Assembly: GCA_012728855.1 (NCBI GenBank)
Contig: JAAYEH010000495.1
Span: 60,838 to 124,837 of the forward strand
From: Rhodopirellula sp.
GTDB taxonomy: Bacteria; Planctomycetota; Planctomycetia; Pirellulales; Thermoguttaceae
Direction: 5' to 3'
DNA: 64,000 bases
Shown here: in pieces, positions 8,976-18,327 of the stretch
How positions within the stretch are numbered: the stretch's first letter is position 1
How the letters are laid out: each line of letters begins with the position of its first letter
Notes under the pieces: generated by a model
Told to the model about the DNA's origin: nothing
The model's input: the letters and a program-made list of their open reading frames with translations, nothing else
The model's database searches: none
Translations under genes and position numbers: made by a program

Positions 8976-10097
8976 ATGACGCGAATTGCGAAACTTGCCT
9001 TGGAAGACGGAACGGTTTTCACCGGCAGTGCCTTCGGCGCCGAGGGCGAGGTCGATGGCGAAGTCTGTTTCAACACCTCGATGACCGGTTATCAGGAGAT
9101 CCTCACCGATCCCAGCTACCGCGGGCAAATCGTCACGATGACCTACACGGAAATCGGCAACTACGGCGTCAATCGGGAAGACGTCGAGAGCGCCAAGCCG
9201 CATTTGGCCGGATTCATCGTTCGCCGGCAGAGTCGGCGAGCAAGTAATTTCCGTGCCGACGAGCAGTTGCACGAATACCTCGCCCGGTACGGCATCGTGG
9301 CGATGGAGGGGATCGACACCCGGGCACTCGTTCGTCGCCTCCGCACCCACGGCGCGATGAAAGGCGTGCTTTCTCAGACCGATCTGGACGACTGCCGGCT
9401 GGTGGCCAAGGCCAAAGCCTGCCCTGGCCTCGTCGGTCGTGATCTGGTGCGGGAGGTCATCCCCGACGCCACTGTTGCGTGGAGCCAACCCCTGAGCGAC
9501 TGGGCCCGGCTGAGCGTCCAGCCGCGACAGGATCTGCCCGCCGACGCGCCGCATGTCGTGGCGCTGGACTACGGCATGAAGTGGAATATCGCCCGGCACC
9601 TGATCGATCTAGGCTGCCGGGTGACCGTGGTTCCCGGCACGGCCTCGGCGGATGACGTGTTGGCCCTGGAGCCCGACGGAGTCTTTCTTTCCAACGGCCC
9701 CGGCGACCCCGAGCCGCTCGCCTACGCCCAGGCGGCGATCCGCGGCCTACTGGGCAAGAAGCCGATCTTCGGCATCTGTCTCGGCCACCAATTACTGTGC
9801 CTGGCCTGCGGGGCCAAGACGTTCAAGCTCAAGTTCGGACATCGTGGCGCCAACCAGCCGGTAATGAACCATGCTACGGGCCGCGTCGAGATCACTTGCC
9901 AGAATCACGGATTCGCGGTGGAAGCCGAGTCGTTGCCGGCCGACTTGGAGGTGACTCACGTCAACCTCAATGACAATACCGTGGAGGGAGTTCGCCATCG
10001 CCGATTCCCCGCTTTTAGCGTGCAGTACCACCCAGAAGCGTCAGCCGGCCCCCACGACAGCGATTACCTTTTCGGTGAGTTTCGCAAGCTGCTGTAG
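8976..10097 (+). CDS. carA: Carbamoyl-phosphate synthase small (glutaminase) subunit
   Basis: Supplies ammonia from glutamine to CarB for arginine and pyrimidine synthesis; 373 aa, the usual length. The N-terminal CPSase_sm domain shows EVCFNTSMTGYQEILTDPSY. The C-terminal class I glutaminase has the nucleophile Cys in GICLGHQLL, with KFGHRGANQPV and the His/Glu pair in QYHPEAS. carB is not in the window. The start is an ATG with no strong ribosome site. Confidence 0.97.
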   Translation: MTRIAKLALEDGTVFTGSAFGAEGEVDGEVCFNTSMTGYQEILTDPSYRGQIVTMTYTEIGNYGVNREDVESAKPHLAGFIVRRQSRRASNFRADEQLHEYLARYGIVAMEGIDTRALVRRLRTHGAMKGVLSQTDLDDCRLVAKAKACPGLVGRDLVREVIPDATVAWSQPLSDWARLSVQPRQDLPADAPHVVALDYGMKWNIARHLIDLGCRVTVVPGTASADDVLALEPDGVFLSNGPGDPEPLAYAQAAIRGLLGKKPIFGICLGHQLLCLACGAKTFKLKFGHRGANQPVMNHATGRVEITCQNHGFAVEAESLPADLEVTHVNLNDNTVEGVRHRRFPAFSVQYHPEASAGPHDSDYLFGEFRKLL

Positions 10098-10108
10098 GAG
10101 TCGCTGTT

Positions 10109-10471
10109 ATGGCACAACTGAGCGCCGCACTAGGCATCCTGCTGATCGCCCTGGGCTTGGTCAGCTACTTCGGCACCGGCAGAGAGAGCGTTACCGCCCT
10201 GATCCCGGCGTTTTTTGGGCTGCCCATCTTGATCGCCGGGCTGGTCGGGTTGCAGGAGAGCTTTCGCAAGCACGCCATGCACTTGGCAACATTGCTGGCT
10301 CTGCTGGGGCTGATCGGCGCCTTGGAACGCCCAGTCCGCAAACTGGCCACCGGCGCCGAACTCGCCTGGTCGGCACCGCTAATCTCACAGCTTACGATGG
10401 CCGCGCTGTGCTTCGGCTTTGTGATCCTGGCCGTGAAGTCGTTCGTCGACGCCCGGCGGCGCCGACAATAG
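10109..10471 (+). CDS. Small integral membrane protein, unknown
   Basis: A 120-aa protein with about four hydrophobic segments (roughly residues 5-21, 29-48, 56-73, 88-109) and a basic C-terminal tail (DARRRRQ), consistent with an inner-membrane protein. TAGGAG lies 8 nt before the ATG. It starts 11 nt after carA, so it is probably co-transcribed, but no functional tie is evident. No family recognised. Confidence 0.7.
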   Translation: MAQLSAALGILLIALGLVSYFGTGRESVTALIPAFFGLPILIAGLVGLQESFRKHAMHLATLLALLGLIGALERPVRKLATGAELAWSAPLISQLTMAALCFGFVILAVKSFVDARRRRQ

Positions 10472-10482
10472 CAGTGCGTTGT

Positions 10483-10544
10483 GGGGCAGGTTTGCAACCT
10501 GCCTGTATGCCACGCAAAGACAAGTCAGACAGCAAACCTGCCCC
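10483..10544. repeat. 13-bp perfect inverted repeat between convergent genes
   Basis: GGGGCAGGTTTGC (10483-10495) and GCAAACCTGCCCC (10532-10544) are exact complements separated by 36 nt; an inner palindrome GCAGGTT-TGC-AACCTGC overlaps the left arm. It sits between the membrane protein gene and the convergent rsmG and could act as a bidirectional terminator, but has no T-tract. Confidence 0.7.
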
Positions 10545-10553
10545 GCGACTTCC

Positions 10554-11267
10554 CTACCGCCGGCGGGACTTCTTTTTCTTCTCGGCCAACTCGGTGAGAC
10601 GGCACTTCTTCTCGTCTTCCAGCCTGTTCTGCAGGCAAATCTGCAGCAGCACACTCTCGGAATCGGTGCCGGGCAGCGGGTAGGACTTGAGCTTCCGCAA
10701 TGCCAGATTCCGCAAAAGGCCCAAGTGCCGTGCTTCGCCCCGCTCTTCCACCCACCCCGGTCCCTTGAGGATCAGCAGGCGATCGCAGAAGTCCCAATGG
10801 GGCCGAAACCACCGCAGCAGCTTCTCCAGTCGTGCAACCGCCCGGATCACGAGCGAATTGAAGGGTACGTCGCGGAGCACATCTTCCGCCCGGCTGTTGT
10901 AGACCGGCACGTTCAGTTTCAGGCCGGCGACGATCTCGGCGACGGCCTGCGCTCGCTTGCCGACCGATTCGGAAAGCGAAACCTTCAAGTCGGGGCGAAT
11001 AATCGCCAGAACCACGCCGGGCACTCCGCCACCGGTTCCCACATCGAGAATAGTCTCTCCGGCCTGAAGAAACTCCGCGAAAGCGAGGCTGTCGACCAGG
11101 TCGCGGCCAACAAACTTCTCGTAGGTATCGTGTCGCGTCAGATTGAGCTTTTCGTTCCACGACCATAGCAGCCGGCAATACTCGTCGAGCACCGCCGTCT
11201 GCTCGTCCGGCAGTTGCAGGTGAGAGCGGGCCATCGCATCGGCAAGGCTATCCGCGGGAGTATTCAC
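10554..11267 (-). CDS. rsmG: 16S rRNA (guanine-N7)-methyltransferase RsmG (GidB)
   Basis: Methylates N7 of a conserved guanine (G527 in E. coli) of 16S rRNA using SAM; 237 aa. The family signature is clear: WSWNEKLNLTRHDTYEKFVGRDLVDSL with the SAM-binding ILDVGTGGGVPGVVLA. The start codon is GTG with GGAGAG just upstream. The C-terminus (LTELAEKKKKSRRR) is unusually basic and longer than typical. It is monocistronic and convergent with the preceding small gene. Confidence 0.93.
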   Translation of the reverse strand: MNTPADSLADAMARSHLQLPDEQTAVLDEYCRLLWSWNEKLNLTRHDTYEKFVGRDLVDSLAFAEFLQAGETILDVGTGGGVPGVVLAIIRPDLKVSLSESVGKRAQAVAEIVAGLKLNVPVYNSRAEDVLRDVPFNSLVIRAVARLEKLLRWFRPHWDFCDRLLILKGPGWVEERGEARHLGLLRNLALRKLKSYPLPGTDSESVLLQICLQNRLEDEKKCRLTELAEKKKKSRRR

Positions 11268-11294
11268 AAGCTCTCCTCAAGGTTGGCAACCAAG

Positions 11295-11390
11295 AAGGGG
11301 TCGGGAGTCTTTTTCCGTATCGGTCGTCGACCGCGCTGGATTGGCCGAGCGGCGGTGGGGCCGATGCGGGAAAAGACTCCCGACCCCCTT
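11295..11390. repeat. 96-bp inverted-repeat element upstream of rsmG
   Basis: AAGGGGTCGGGAGTCTTTTTCC (11295-11316) is nearly the reverse complement of 11368-11390 (GGGAAAAGACTCCCGACC...), with a one-base length difference. The middle is GC-rich. It is a MITE/REP-like palindrome between the divergent rsmG and the gene at 11682. The rest of 11268-11681 holds no convincing gene; a plus-strand frame at 11434-11685 lacks coding character. Confidence 0.75.
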
Positions 11391-11681
11391 CCCGCCACCG
11401 ACATAATTGCACGCGCTATCGGAAAAGATTAGCATGGGAGCGATATTCAACTGTTTCCACACCGCCGCTTCCCCGCTGAAAGAAGGATCCTGTCTGTGTT
11501 GCCTCATTGGAACCGTCGCTAATTCCTTCGTCAAGCCGCAATGGGACGCCGCCGGCCTGAACGCTCCCAACTGTCTTGAAGCCGAGCGGTATCTGAAGCA
11601 AGAATATCGCGAGGGCTGGAAAACCTGGCTTTCTCTGCAAAAACACGTGCGAGACCGTCCCCTAAGGCGAATCGGCACTTC

Positions 11682-12494
11682 ATGATTCTCGACCGCGAAG
11701 AGTACATCGAGCAAGCCTATTTCTACCGGACATTGCGGGAGCGGATGCAGCAAGGCATGTCGACGCAGGATCTACTCGCCTCGGTTCGCCAAGAGATCCT
11801 CTCGACGACCAAGCTGCCGATGGCCCTGGACTTCATGGCCGGCGAACTGCGACACACCGGCGGTTTTTCGACGGCGATGGCCCGACTGGGACATTATTTC
11901 ACGCCCTTTCAAGCCTACGTCATCAGCGAAGCCGAACGGGAAGACGGCCAGTTCGATTTTCGCATCGCCTTGGAGGTGCTGCAGCGCGAGGCCGAGTATC
12001 GTGCGGCCGGCGCATCGCCGCAGGGGGCTTTCCTCTACCAGTTCGAGGCCCTCTGCCGAAACCGCCTCGGCTACGACCAGGGTTTGGCCGCGGTGGCCGG
12101 TGATCCGCTCTACGACGACGTGTGGGCGGAGTGGATCTTCACGGTCCGACGCCAGGTAGGGATCATCGATTTCGCCGACATGATCTTCGTCCGCAGTGAA
12201 CACTACCGGCAATTACGCGGAGAACCTGAAAAACCGACCCTGTTTGGCGAGCGAGAAGGAAAAATCGCCCTGGCCAATCGTCGCAAGGATCCGTTGTTCC
12301 TTTTCGCCGCGTTGTCCCGTCATTTGGGCTATCCCGAAGTGCCTCGCCCCAGGCGAGACAACACGTCGATGCAAGTTCTACCGACGCTGCAACGCCGTGT
12401 CGAGCGTTTGGAGACGCGAATCAAGCTCCTGGAAGAAGAACTTCGTGGAGGGATCAATTTGCAGCGATTCTACAAGAAAGACGGCGTCGAGTAG
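11682..12494 (+). CDS. Hypothetical protein with C-terminal coiled coil
   Basis: A 270-aa soluble protein with no signal peptide or membrane segment, beginning MILDREEYIEQAYFYRTLRE. It is rich in charged and aromatic residues and ends in a predicted coiled coil (LQRRVERLETRIKLLEEELR). The long frame, GC-rich third positions and regular composition argue for a real gene. No family recognised; I suspect a planctomycete-restricted protein. Its stop lies 195 nt before korA, so any link to the 2-oxoacid oxidoreductase is uncertain. Confidence 0.75.
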   Translation: MILDREEYIEQAYFYRTLRERMQQGMSTQDLLASVRQEILSTTKLPMALDFMAGELRHTGGFSTAMARLGHYFTPFQAYVISEAEREDGQFDFRIALEVLQREAEYRAAGASPQGAFLYQFEALCRNRLGYDQGLAAVAGDPLYDDVWAEWIFTVRRQVGIIDFADMIFVRSEHYRQLRGEPEKPTLFGEREGKIALANRRKDPLFLFAALSRHLGYPEVPRPRRDNTSMQVLPTLQRRVERLETRIKLLEEELRGGINLQRFYKKDGVE

Positions 12495-12689
12495 CATAAC
12501 CGCCGAGTCAGGAAGCAACCCGCCGGCTGTCACCGGCCGAAGCGTTGGCGCTGTCCAAGATCGACGTGTAGCAGCCGGGCCGCTGGGCGGTAGCTTGAAT
12601 CTCGCCGGTCGCCACGGCGGGTCATTCCCTCAGCGGCGGCTTTTGAATAAACTTCCGCAGCGGGGCAACGAGCAACTCAGGGGCGAGCG

Positions 12690-14600
12690 ATGAACGACTA
12701 CGATGGCAAAGGCGGTTCTCAGACCGCTGAGAACCGCTCCGGTCCGACAATGTCCGTGAACGAACCGCCGGCCAAATCTCGCGTGACGCTGGAGGCGGCC
12801 ACAGTCCGCTTCTGCGGCGATTCCGGCGACGGCATGCAGTTGGCCGGCATGCAACTGACCAATACCTCCGCCCTGGCCGGCAACGACGTGGCGACTTTCC
12901 CCGATTTTCCCGCGGAGATCCGCGCCCCGCGCGGCACCAAGGCGGGCGTGAGCGGCTATCAGATCCATTTCGCCAGTCGCCAGATTTTCACCCCCGGCGA
13001 CCGGGTCGATGCCTTGGTGGCCATGAACCCCGCCGCGCTGGCCACGAACCTCTCCGATCTGGTTCCCGGCGGCGTCCTGATCGTCAACAGCGACGCCTTC
13101 GGTAAGCGCGATCTGGAACTGGCCGGCCACACGAGCAACCCGCTGGAAGGCGACGATCTGAACGGATACCAGCTCTTCAAGGTCGGCATGACGAGTCTCA
13201 CGCGGGCCGCGTTGAAAGACCTCGGCTTGAGCACGAAAGAGGCCGATCGCTGTCGCAACTTCTTCGCGATGGGGCTCGCCTACTGGCTCTACGATCGGCC
13301 GCTTCAGACCACCGAACGGTTTATTAACGAGAAATTCGGACGACGCCCGGATGTGGCCGAGGCAAACCGCCGGGCGCTTCACGCCGGTTACCACTACGGC
13401 GAGACGATCGAAGCGATGACGCACCGCTACGCGGTCGATCCCGCTCAGCTTCCACCTGGGACTTATACGAATATCACGGGCAACCAGGGATTGGCCTGGG
13501 GGTTACTGGCTGCCTCCCACTTGAGCGGCTGTCCCCTCTTCTACGGCACATATCCGATCACGCCGGCAAGCGACATTTTGCACGAACTGTCCAAGAGAAA
13601 GAATTTTAATGTCCGCACCTTCCAAGCCGAGGACGAAATCGCCGCCATGTCGGCGGTGATCGGCGCGTCCTTCGCCGGCGCCATGGCCGTCACGGCAAGC
13701 AGCGGTCCCGGCATCGCGTTGAAGTCGGAGGCGATGGGGCTGGCCGTGATGACCGAACTGCCGATGATCGTTGTCAATGTGCAGCGGGCCGGACCGAGCA
13801 CCGGAATGCCCACCAAGACCGAGCAGGCCGACCTGAATCAGGCCCTCTTCGGCCGCCACGGGGAGTGCCCTTTGCCGGTGCTTGCCGCCCGCAGCCCCGC
13901 CGATTGCTTCGACGTGGCCCGCGAAGCCTGGCGGATCGCCGTCCAGCATATGACTCCGGTCGTCATCCTCAGCGACGGATACGTGGCCAATAGTTCCGAG
14001 CCGTGGCGAATTCCCAAGGTTGGCGATCTGGAGCGGATCGTGGTCGAGCACGCGACGGCCGGATCCAATGGCCACGTCTTTCAGCCGTATGCCAGAGATC
14101 AACGGCTTGCCCGACCGTGGGCGTTGCCGGGCACGCCGGGGCTGATGCACCGTTTGGGCGGCCTGGAAAAGCAGGATCTTACCGGTGAAGTGAGCTACGA
14201 TCCGCAAAACCATCAGCACATGACCGAAGTGCGCGCCCGCAAGGTCGCCTTGGTCGCCGAGGATGTCGCCGCGCAGCAGGTCGAAGGACCGGAAAAGGGC
14301 CGAGTGCTGGTGCTGGGATGGGGCGGCACCTACGGCGCGTTGGCCACCGCCGTGCGGCGGTTGTGGCAGCGGGGGGCGTCGGTCGGGCACGCGCACTTGC
14401 GTTGGCTCAACCCGCTGCCGGCGAACCTGGGAGAGGTTTTGAAAAGATATGACCGGGTGCTCGTGCCGGAATTGAACGGCGGCCAGCTCCGCGCGCTGGT
14501 GCGGGCGGAGTATCTGGTCGACGCCGTGGGCTTGAACAAGATGACCGGGCGACCGTTCTCCGTCGCCGAAGTCGTTGCCGGAATCGAGGAGTTGCTCTGA
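12690..14600 (+). CDS. korA: 2-oxoglutarate:ferredoxin oxidoreductase, fused gamma-alpha subunit
   Basis: Oxidatively decarboxylates 2-oxoglutarate to succinyl-CoA with ferredoxin as acceptor, together with KorB. 636 aa: an N-terminal gamma domain (VRFCGDSGDGMQLAGMQL) is followed from about residue 265 by the alpha pyrimidine-binding domain (YGTYPITPASDILHELSK, FQAEDEIAAM, SSGPGIALKSEAMGLAV, NVQRAGPSTGMPTKTEQADL). The fused order is the common aerobic/microaerobic type. The ATG at 12690 follows AGGGGCGAGCG. Only 2 nt separate it from korB, indicating translational coupling. Other 2-oxoacids remain possible substrates. Confidence 0.94.
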   Translation: MNDYDGKGGSQTAENRSGPTMSVNEPPAKSRVTLEAATVRFCGDSGDGMQLAGMQLTNTSALAGNDVATFPDFPAEIRAPRGTKAGVSGYQIHFASRQIFTPGDRVDALVAMNPAALATNLSDLVPGGVLIVNSDAFGKRDLELAGHTSNPLEGDDLNGYQLFKVGMTSLTRAALKDLGLSTKEADRCRNFFAMGLAYWLYDRPLQTTERFINEKFGRRPDVAEANRRALHAGYHYGETIEAMTHRYAVDPAQLPPGTYTNITGNQGLAWGLLAASHLSGCPLFYGTYPITPASDILHELSKRKNFNVRTFQAEDEIAAMSAVIGASFAGAMAVTASSGPGIALKSEAMGLAVMTELPMIVVNVQRAGPSTGMPTKTEQADLNQALFGRHGECPLPVLAARSPADCFDVAREAWRIAVQHMTPVVILSDGYVANSSEPWRIPKVGDLERIVVEHATAGSNGHVFQPYARDQRLARPWALPGTPGLMHRLGGLEKQDLTGEVSYDPQNHQHMTEVRARKVALVAEDVAAQQVEGPEKGRVLVLGWGGTYGALATAVRRLWQRGASVGHAHLRWLNPLPANLGEVLKRYDRVLVPELNGGQLRALVRAEYLVDAVGLNKMTGRPFSVAEVVAGIEELL

Positions 14601-14602
14601 AC

Positions 14603-15637
14603 ATGGCTACCGATGCGATCGCGCCGGCCAAGAAAGCGTCGCCCGGCGATTACGCCAGCGACCAGGATGTCCGCTGGTGCCCGGGCTGCGGCGACTACGC
14701 CATCCTGGCGCAGATGAAGAAAGTGCTCGCCACTCTCGGCATTGCTCAGCAGAATCTGGTGTTTGTCTCCGGAATCGGCTGCTCCAGCAGGTTCCCTTAC
14801 TACATGAACACGTACGGGATGCACTCGATCCACGGCCGCGCCCCGGCCGTGGCCACCGGATTGAAGGTGATGCGCCCGGATCTGTCGGTATGGGTGATCA
14901 CCGGCGACGGCGACGGGCTGTCGATCGGCGGCAATCACTTGATCCATGCGATCCGCCGCAATCTGGACATCAACATCCTTCTTTTCAACAATCGCATCTA
15001 CGGCCTCACCAAGGGGCAGTATTCGCCGACCTCGCCGCTGGGCAAGGTGACCAAGAGTTCGCCGATGGGAGCGGTCGACAACCCGCTGAACATCCTTTCG
15101 GTGGCCATCGGATGCGAGGCGACGTTTGTTGCCCGCACCGTGGACGTCAACCAGCAGCACCTCGCCGCCACACTGCAGCGTGCCGCCGAGCATCGGGGCA
15201 CGTCGTTTGTCGAGATCTATCAAAACTGCGTCGTCTTCAACGACGCGGCCTTCGGCTACGCCACCGACCGTCAGACCCGCGACGAAGCAACGCTCGTGCT
15301 GGAGCACGGAAAGCCGCTGGTCTTCGGCAAGGATCGCGACAAGGGCATTCGTCTGCGCGGTCTCGATCCCGAGATCGTTGCACTGGGCAATGGCGTAGTG
15401 GAAGACGACCTGTTGGTACATGACGAAAGGTCGCCGGAGCCCAGCCTGGCGTATCTGCTCAGCCGCATGCGCCAACCTGCCTTCCCCGAGCCGATCGGAG
15501 TCTTCCGGGCCGTAGACCGGCCCCAATACGACCAACGGGTCAATGATCAGGTCGCACACGCCATCGAACAACAAGGCGTGGGAGACCTGGACGCTCTGTT
15601 TCAGTCCGGCGACACGTGGACGGTAGGGCCGCGGTAA
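14603..15637 (+). CDS. korB: 2-oxoglutarate:ferredoxin oxidoreductase, beta subunit
   Basis: TPP- and [4Fe-4S]-binding beta subunit partner of KorA; 344 aa. Visible features are WCPGCGDYAIL (C26 and C29, cluster ligands), GIGCSSRFPYYMNTYGMHSI (C60), the TPP motif GDGDGLSIGGNHLIHAIRRN and NNRIYGLTKGQYSPTS. With succinyl-CoA synthetase encoded 3 kb away, it suggests ferredoxin-linked TCA flux from 2-oxoglutarate to succinate with ATP gain. Confidence 0.94.
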   Translation: MATDAIAPAKKASPGDYASDQDVRWCPGCGDYAILAQMKKVLATLGIAQQNLVFVSGIGCSSRFPYYMNTYGMHSIHGRAPAVATGLKVMRPDLSVWVITGDGDGLSIGGNHLIHAIRRNLDINILLFNNRIYGLTKGQYSPTSPLGKVTKSSPMGAVDNPLNILSVAIGCEATFVARTVDVNQQHLAATLQRAAEHRGTSFVEIYQNCVVFNDAAFGYATDRQTRDEATLVLEHGKPLVFGKDRDKGIRLRGLDPEIVALGNGVVEDDLLVHDERSPEPSLAYLLSRMRQPAFPEPIGVFRAVDRPQYDQRVNDQVAHAIEQQGVGDLDALFQSGDTWTVGPR

Positions 15638-15967
15638 GACCTTTGGAGTGCGCACGACTCGTCGTCGCCTTCTTTCTGTTTCTTTCTGATTTCTTCTTTC
15701 TTTGACTTTCGTCGTGAGACCTGGACGCGCAGCGCCACTCCGGAGATACTGGGGCAATGGCGTGACAGGGTGGCGGGGCCGACCCCTTCCCACGTCGATT
15801 TCGCGACAGATATTCATTCGCCGATCCTTACGAGTCTGAGGGCGAACTCGTGTCCGCTCGCTGTCCGAACGATCTTGACCGGTGCGGGCGGAACTGGTAT
15901 TCACACTGCCCGCGCGGATCGTATCTGCGTACGGGATCCCCCCTCGTCGCAACCCAAGGTCGGTTTG
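15638..15967. other. Intergenic region with a pyrimidine-rich tract
   Basis: This stretch separates korB from the first barrel gene. About 15669-15712 is nearly all C and T on the plus strand, unlike the GC-balanced surroundings. An open frame from 15770 runs through it into the barrel gene, but its first 66 codons have no protein-like features, so I treat them as leader. Confidence 0.4.
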
Positions 15968-17284
15968 GTGCATTTGCAGACACCAAAACTGGTTTCGCTT
16001 CTCTTGGTACTGGTTTTCAGTACCTCACCAGCGTGGTCGCAAAGGATCCAGTTTCCTTCCCCGACCGCTGGCGCCGGTAGTACAGCGGCCCCAGCGGTGA
16101 ACCCAGGCGCGGGATCCGTCTACGCGCCACCCTACGGCACCGGCGTCGTGCCGCCGGCATCGGCCGCTCCACCCCCGGTTTACGGAGGAACCGCACCCGC
16201 GGTCACGATTCCCCCATCGGCTTACGGTGCCGCCCCATTAAACCAAAATGCGTTGCCTCCACCCGCTGCTGCGCCTCGACTGGTGCCGCAATACCCTGCC
16301 ACCCCGCCACCGAGTTACGGCCCCGGGGTCTCTCCCGGTCCAACAGCGTCGTTTCAGGGAGGCATTCAACCGCCGCCACCAACCTGGGATCCCTATGCAA
16401 CACCAGGCTCGCAGACTCCCAGCCTATTGCCCCAGGATCCCTACTTTCCGCCTCCGCCCGGACTCGGCGCCGACACGCCGATGACAAAACTTCTCCAGGA
16501 CATTCACCTGGACCACTATTGGATTCCCCGCAGCAGCGACACGGGGCTCGGACTGAACGACAGCGAAATTGCGGCCACCTTCGCCTTCCCCTTCCTCTAC
16601 AACGAACAGACGCCGTTGCTGGTGACGCCGGGCTTCGGCTACCAGGCGTGGGATGGGCCGAGAGCCCCGCATCCCGATATGCCGCCGAACACCTATGAGG
16701 CTTTTCTGGAATTGGGATGGAATCCCCAGGCCACGCCTTGGCTAAGCGGCGAACTCGCCTTCGGCGCCGGCGTCTTTTCCGATTTCACCGACATCAACAG
16801 CGATAGCGTTCGCTACTTCGGCCGCGGTCTTTTCGTTTTGACGTTCTCGCCCAGCTTTCAGATCAAGGGTGGGGTGGTTTACCTCGACCGGGTTCACATC
16901 AAAGTGCTGCCGGCCGCCGGTGTCGTGTGGACCCCCAATAGCGATGTCCGCTTCGATATCTACTTTCCCAGCCCCAAACTATCATGGCGTTGGACGACGG
17001 TCGGTAACACCGAGTGGTGGTCGTATCTTCGCGGTGAATACGGCGGCGGATCCTGGACCGTCGATCGCGACAGCGACGGCGACGGCAGTCTCGATATCTT
17101 CGAGCAGGTCGACTACAACGACATTCGCGCAGCCATCGGCCTGGAATGGCTGACGCTCCGCGGTTTTGGCGGGTTCTTCGAGGTAGGAGTGGCGTTCGAG
17201 CGCGAACTGGTCTTCCGGTCCTCGGGAACCCCGAATTTCGAGCCCGATGTCATGGGGTTCCTGGGCGGGGGCATCCATTTTTAG
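15968..17284 (+). CDS. Predicted secreted outer-membrane barrel protein with Pro-rich linker (copy 1)
   Basis: About 438 aa. I place the start at GTG 15968 because AAGG lies 8 nt upstream and the next residues form a signal peptide (LVSLLLVLVFSTSPAWSQ); an ATG at 15770 in frame would bury it. After it comes a long Pro/Ala/Gly/Tyr-rich segment (to about residue 165), then a 270-residue domain with alternating beta-strand patterns, including PLLVTPGFGYQAWDGP, GVVYLDRVHIKVLPAAGVVW and YLRGEYGGGSW, ending in an aromatic Phe as outer-membrane barrels often do. Closely related to the next gene. No family named with certainty. Confidence 0.72.
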   Translation: MHLQTPKLVSLLLVLVFSTSPAWSQRIQFPSPTAGAGSTAAPAVNPGAGSVYAPPYGTGVVPPASAAPPPVYGGTAPAVTIPPSAYGAAPLNQNALPPPAAAPRLVPQYPATPPPSYGPGVSPGPTASFQGGIQPPPPTWDPYATPGSQTPSLLPQDPYFPPPPGLGADTPMTKLLQDIHLDHYWIPRSSDTGLGLNDSEIAATFAFPFLYNEQTPLLVTPGFGYQAWDGPRAPHPDMPPNTYEAFLELGWNPQATPWLSGELAFGAGVFSDFTDINSDSVRYFGRGLFVLTFSPSFQIKGGVVYLDRVHIKVLPAAGVVWTPNSDVRFDIYFPSPKLSWRWTTVGNTEWWSYLRGEYGGGSWTVDRDSDGDGSLDIFEQVDYNDIRAAIGLEWLTLRGFGGFFEVGVAFERELVFRSSGTPNFEPDVMGFLGGGIHF

Positions 17285-17292
17285 GGCTTGCC

Positions 17293-18315
17293 ATGACCTA
17301 CCGCCGAATCGCCTTGTCTTGCATCGCGATATTGCTTTGGCAATCGGCCGGGCTCGTCGAGGGGCAACAGGTGCGCCACTTGCCGGAAGTCCTCCCGGCG
17401 AGCGAAGCATTCGCGGAACACCAAATCGACTTTCTCGAAGCTCCTGATTTGCAGTCGGACCCGTTCCTGCCGCAGCAATGGCTCGAACCGGCGAGCCCCG
17501 CCAATCCCGATCGTCCGCCCGATGCCCGCGACGGCATGTTTCAAAAGCTGACCTTCCGCGACACATGGCTGGCCGGAATCGGCGGCGACGACTCTTTCGG
17601 CATCAACGACGTCGAACTCAGCACGGTCCTGGCCCTGCCAATCCCGTCCCGTGACTTCCCCCTCGTCGTCACCCCGGGGTTCGCCGTCCGCTATCTCGAC
17701 GGACCGCAAGTGAGCGATCTGCCGTCGAGGGTCTACGACGCCTATACGCAGTTTCGCTGGTTTCGCCGCTACACGCCCCGCTGGGCCTCCGACCTGGCGG
17801 TCTCACCCGGCGTGTATAGCGATTTTGAGATGGGCAATGACGAGGCGCTGCGAATCACCGGCCACGGCATCGCCATTTTCGACTGGACGCCGACGACGCG
17901 GCTCGCCTTCGGGGTGGCCTACCTCGACCGCGACGACCTTCGGATGTTGCCGGCCGGCGGACTCATCTGGAAGCCGAACGACGAGTGGGAGTTCAGGCTG
18001 GTGGCGCCAAGGCCGGAGATTGCCCGGCGGGTGTATTGGTCGGGCTTCACGGGCGATCGGGTTCAGGACTGGCTCTACGTGGCCGGCGAATACGGCGGCG
18101 GCACCTGGGCTATCCGGCGCGCCGACGGCGAGCCCGACACCTTTACCTACAGCGATTTCCGCGCCCTTTTGGGCATCCAGCGCAAGGCGATCGGCAGCCT
18201 CGACGGCCTGGTTGAGGTCGGCTACGTCTTCGGCCGCGAGATCGAATACGCCAGCCCCACCGCCGACGTCAAACCGTCCGACACGATTCTCCTCCGCGCG
18301 GGCCTGACTTATTGA
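17293..18315 (+). CDS. Predicted secreted outer-membrane barrel protein (copy 2)
   Basis: 340 aa with signal peptide (RRIALSCIAILLWQSAGLVEG) and no Pro-rich linker. Its domain repeats copy 1 block by block: PLVVTPGFAVRYLDGP, SPGVYSDF, GVAYLDRDDLRMLPAGGLIW, VAGEYGGGTW and an aromatic last residue. It begins 8 nt after copy 1, so the two form an operon from a tandem duplication. The role may be porin-like or structural; nothing in the sequence defines a substrate. Confidence 0.75.
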   Translation: MTYRRIALSCIAILLWQSAGLVEGQQVRHLPEVLPASEAFAEHQIDFLEAPDLQSDPFLPQQWLEPASPANPDRPPDARDGMFQKLTFRDTWLAGIGGDDSFGINDVELSTVLALPIPSRDFPLVVTPGFAVRYLDGPQVSDLPSRVYDAYTQFRWFRRYTPRWASDLAVSPGVYSDFEMGNDEALRITGHGIAIFDWTPTTRLAFGVAYLDRDDLRMLPAGGLIWKPNDEWEFRLVAPRPEIARRVYWSGFTGDRVQDWLYVAGEYGGGTWAIRRADGEPDTFTYSDFRALLGIQRKAIGSLDGLVEVGYVFGREIEYASPTADVKPSDTILLRAGLTY

Positions 18316-18327
18316 GTTGAGAGACAA

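Noticed and set aside
8699..9076. Minus-strand frame over the carA start
   Set aside because: Composition unlike a protein; contains the terminator and the start of carA. An RNA is possible, a protein not supported.
10483..10544. Considered as a riboswitch or attenuator
   Set aside because: It lies between convergent gene ends, so cannot lead a gene.
11434..11685. Plus-strand frame before the 270-aa gene
   Set aside because: No ribosome site, unusual Cys/His composition, and it ends inside the next gene's start; more likely leader.
14330..15973. Minus-strand open frame of 547 codons opposite korB
   Set aside because: Shadow of korAB; the plus strand has intact catalytic motifs.
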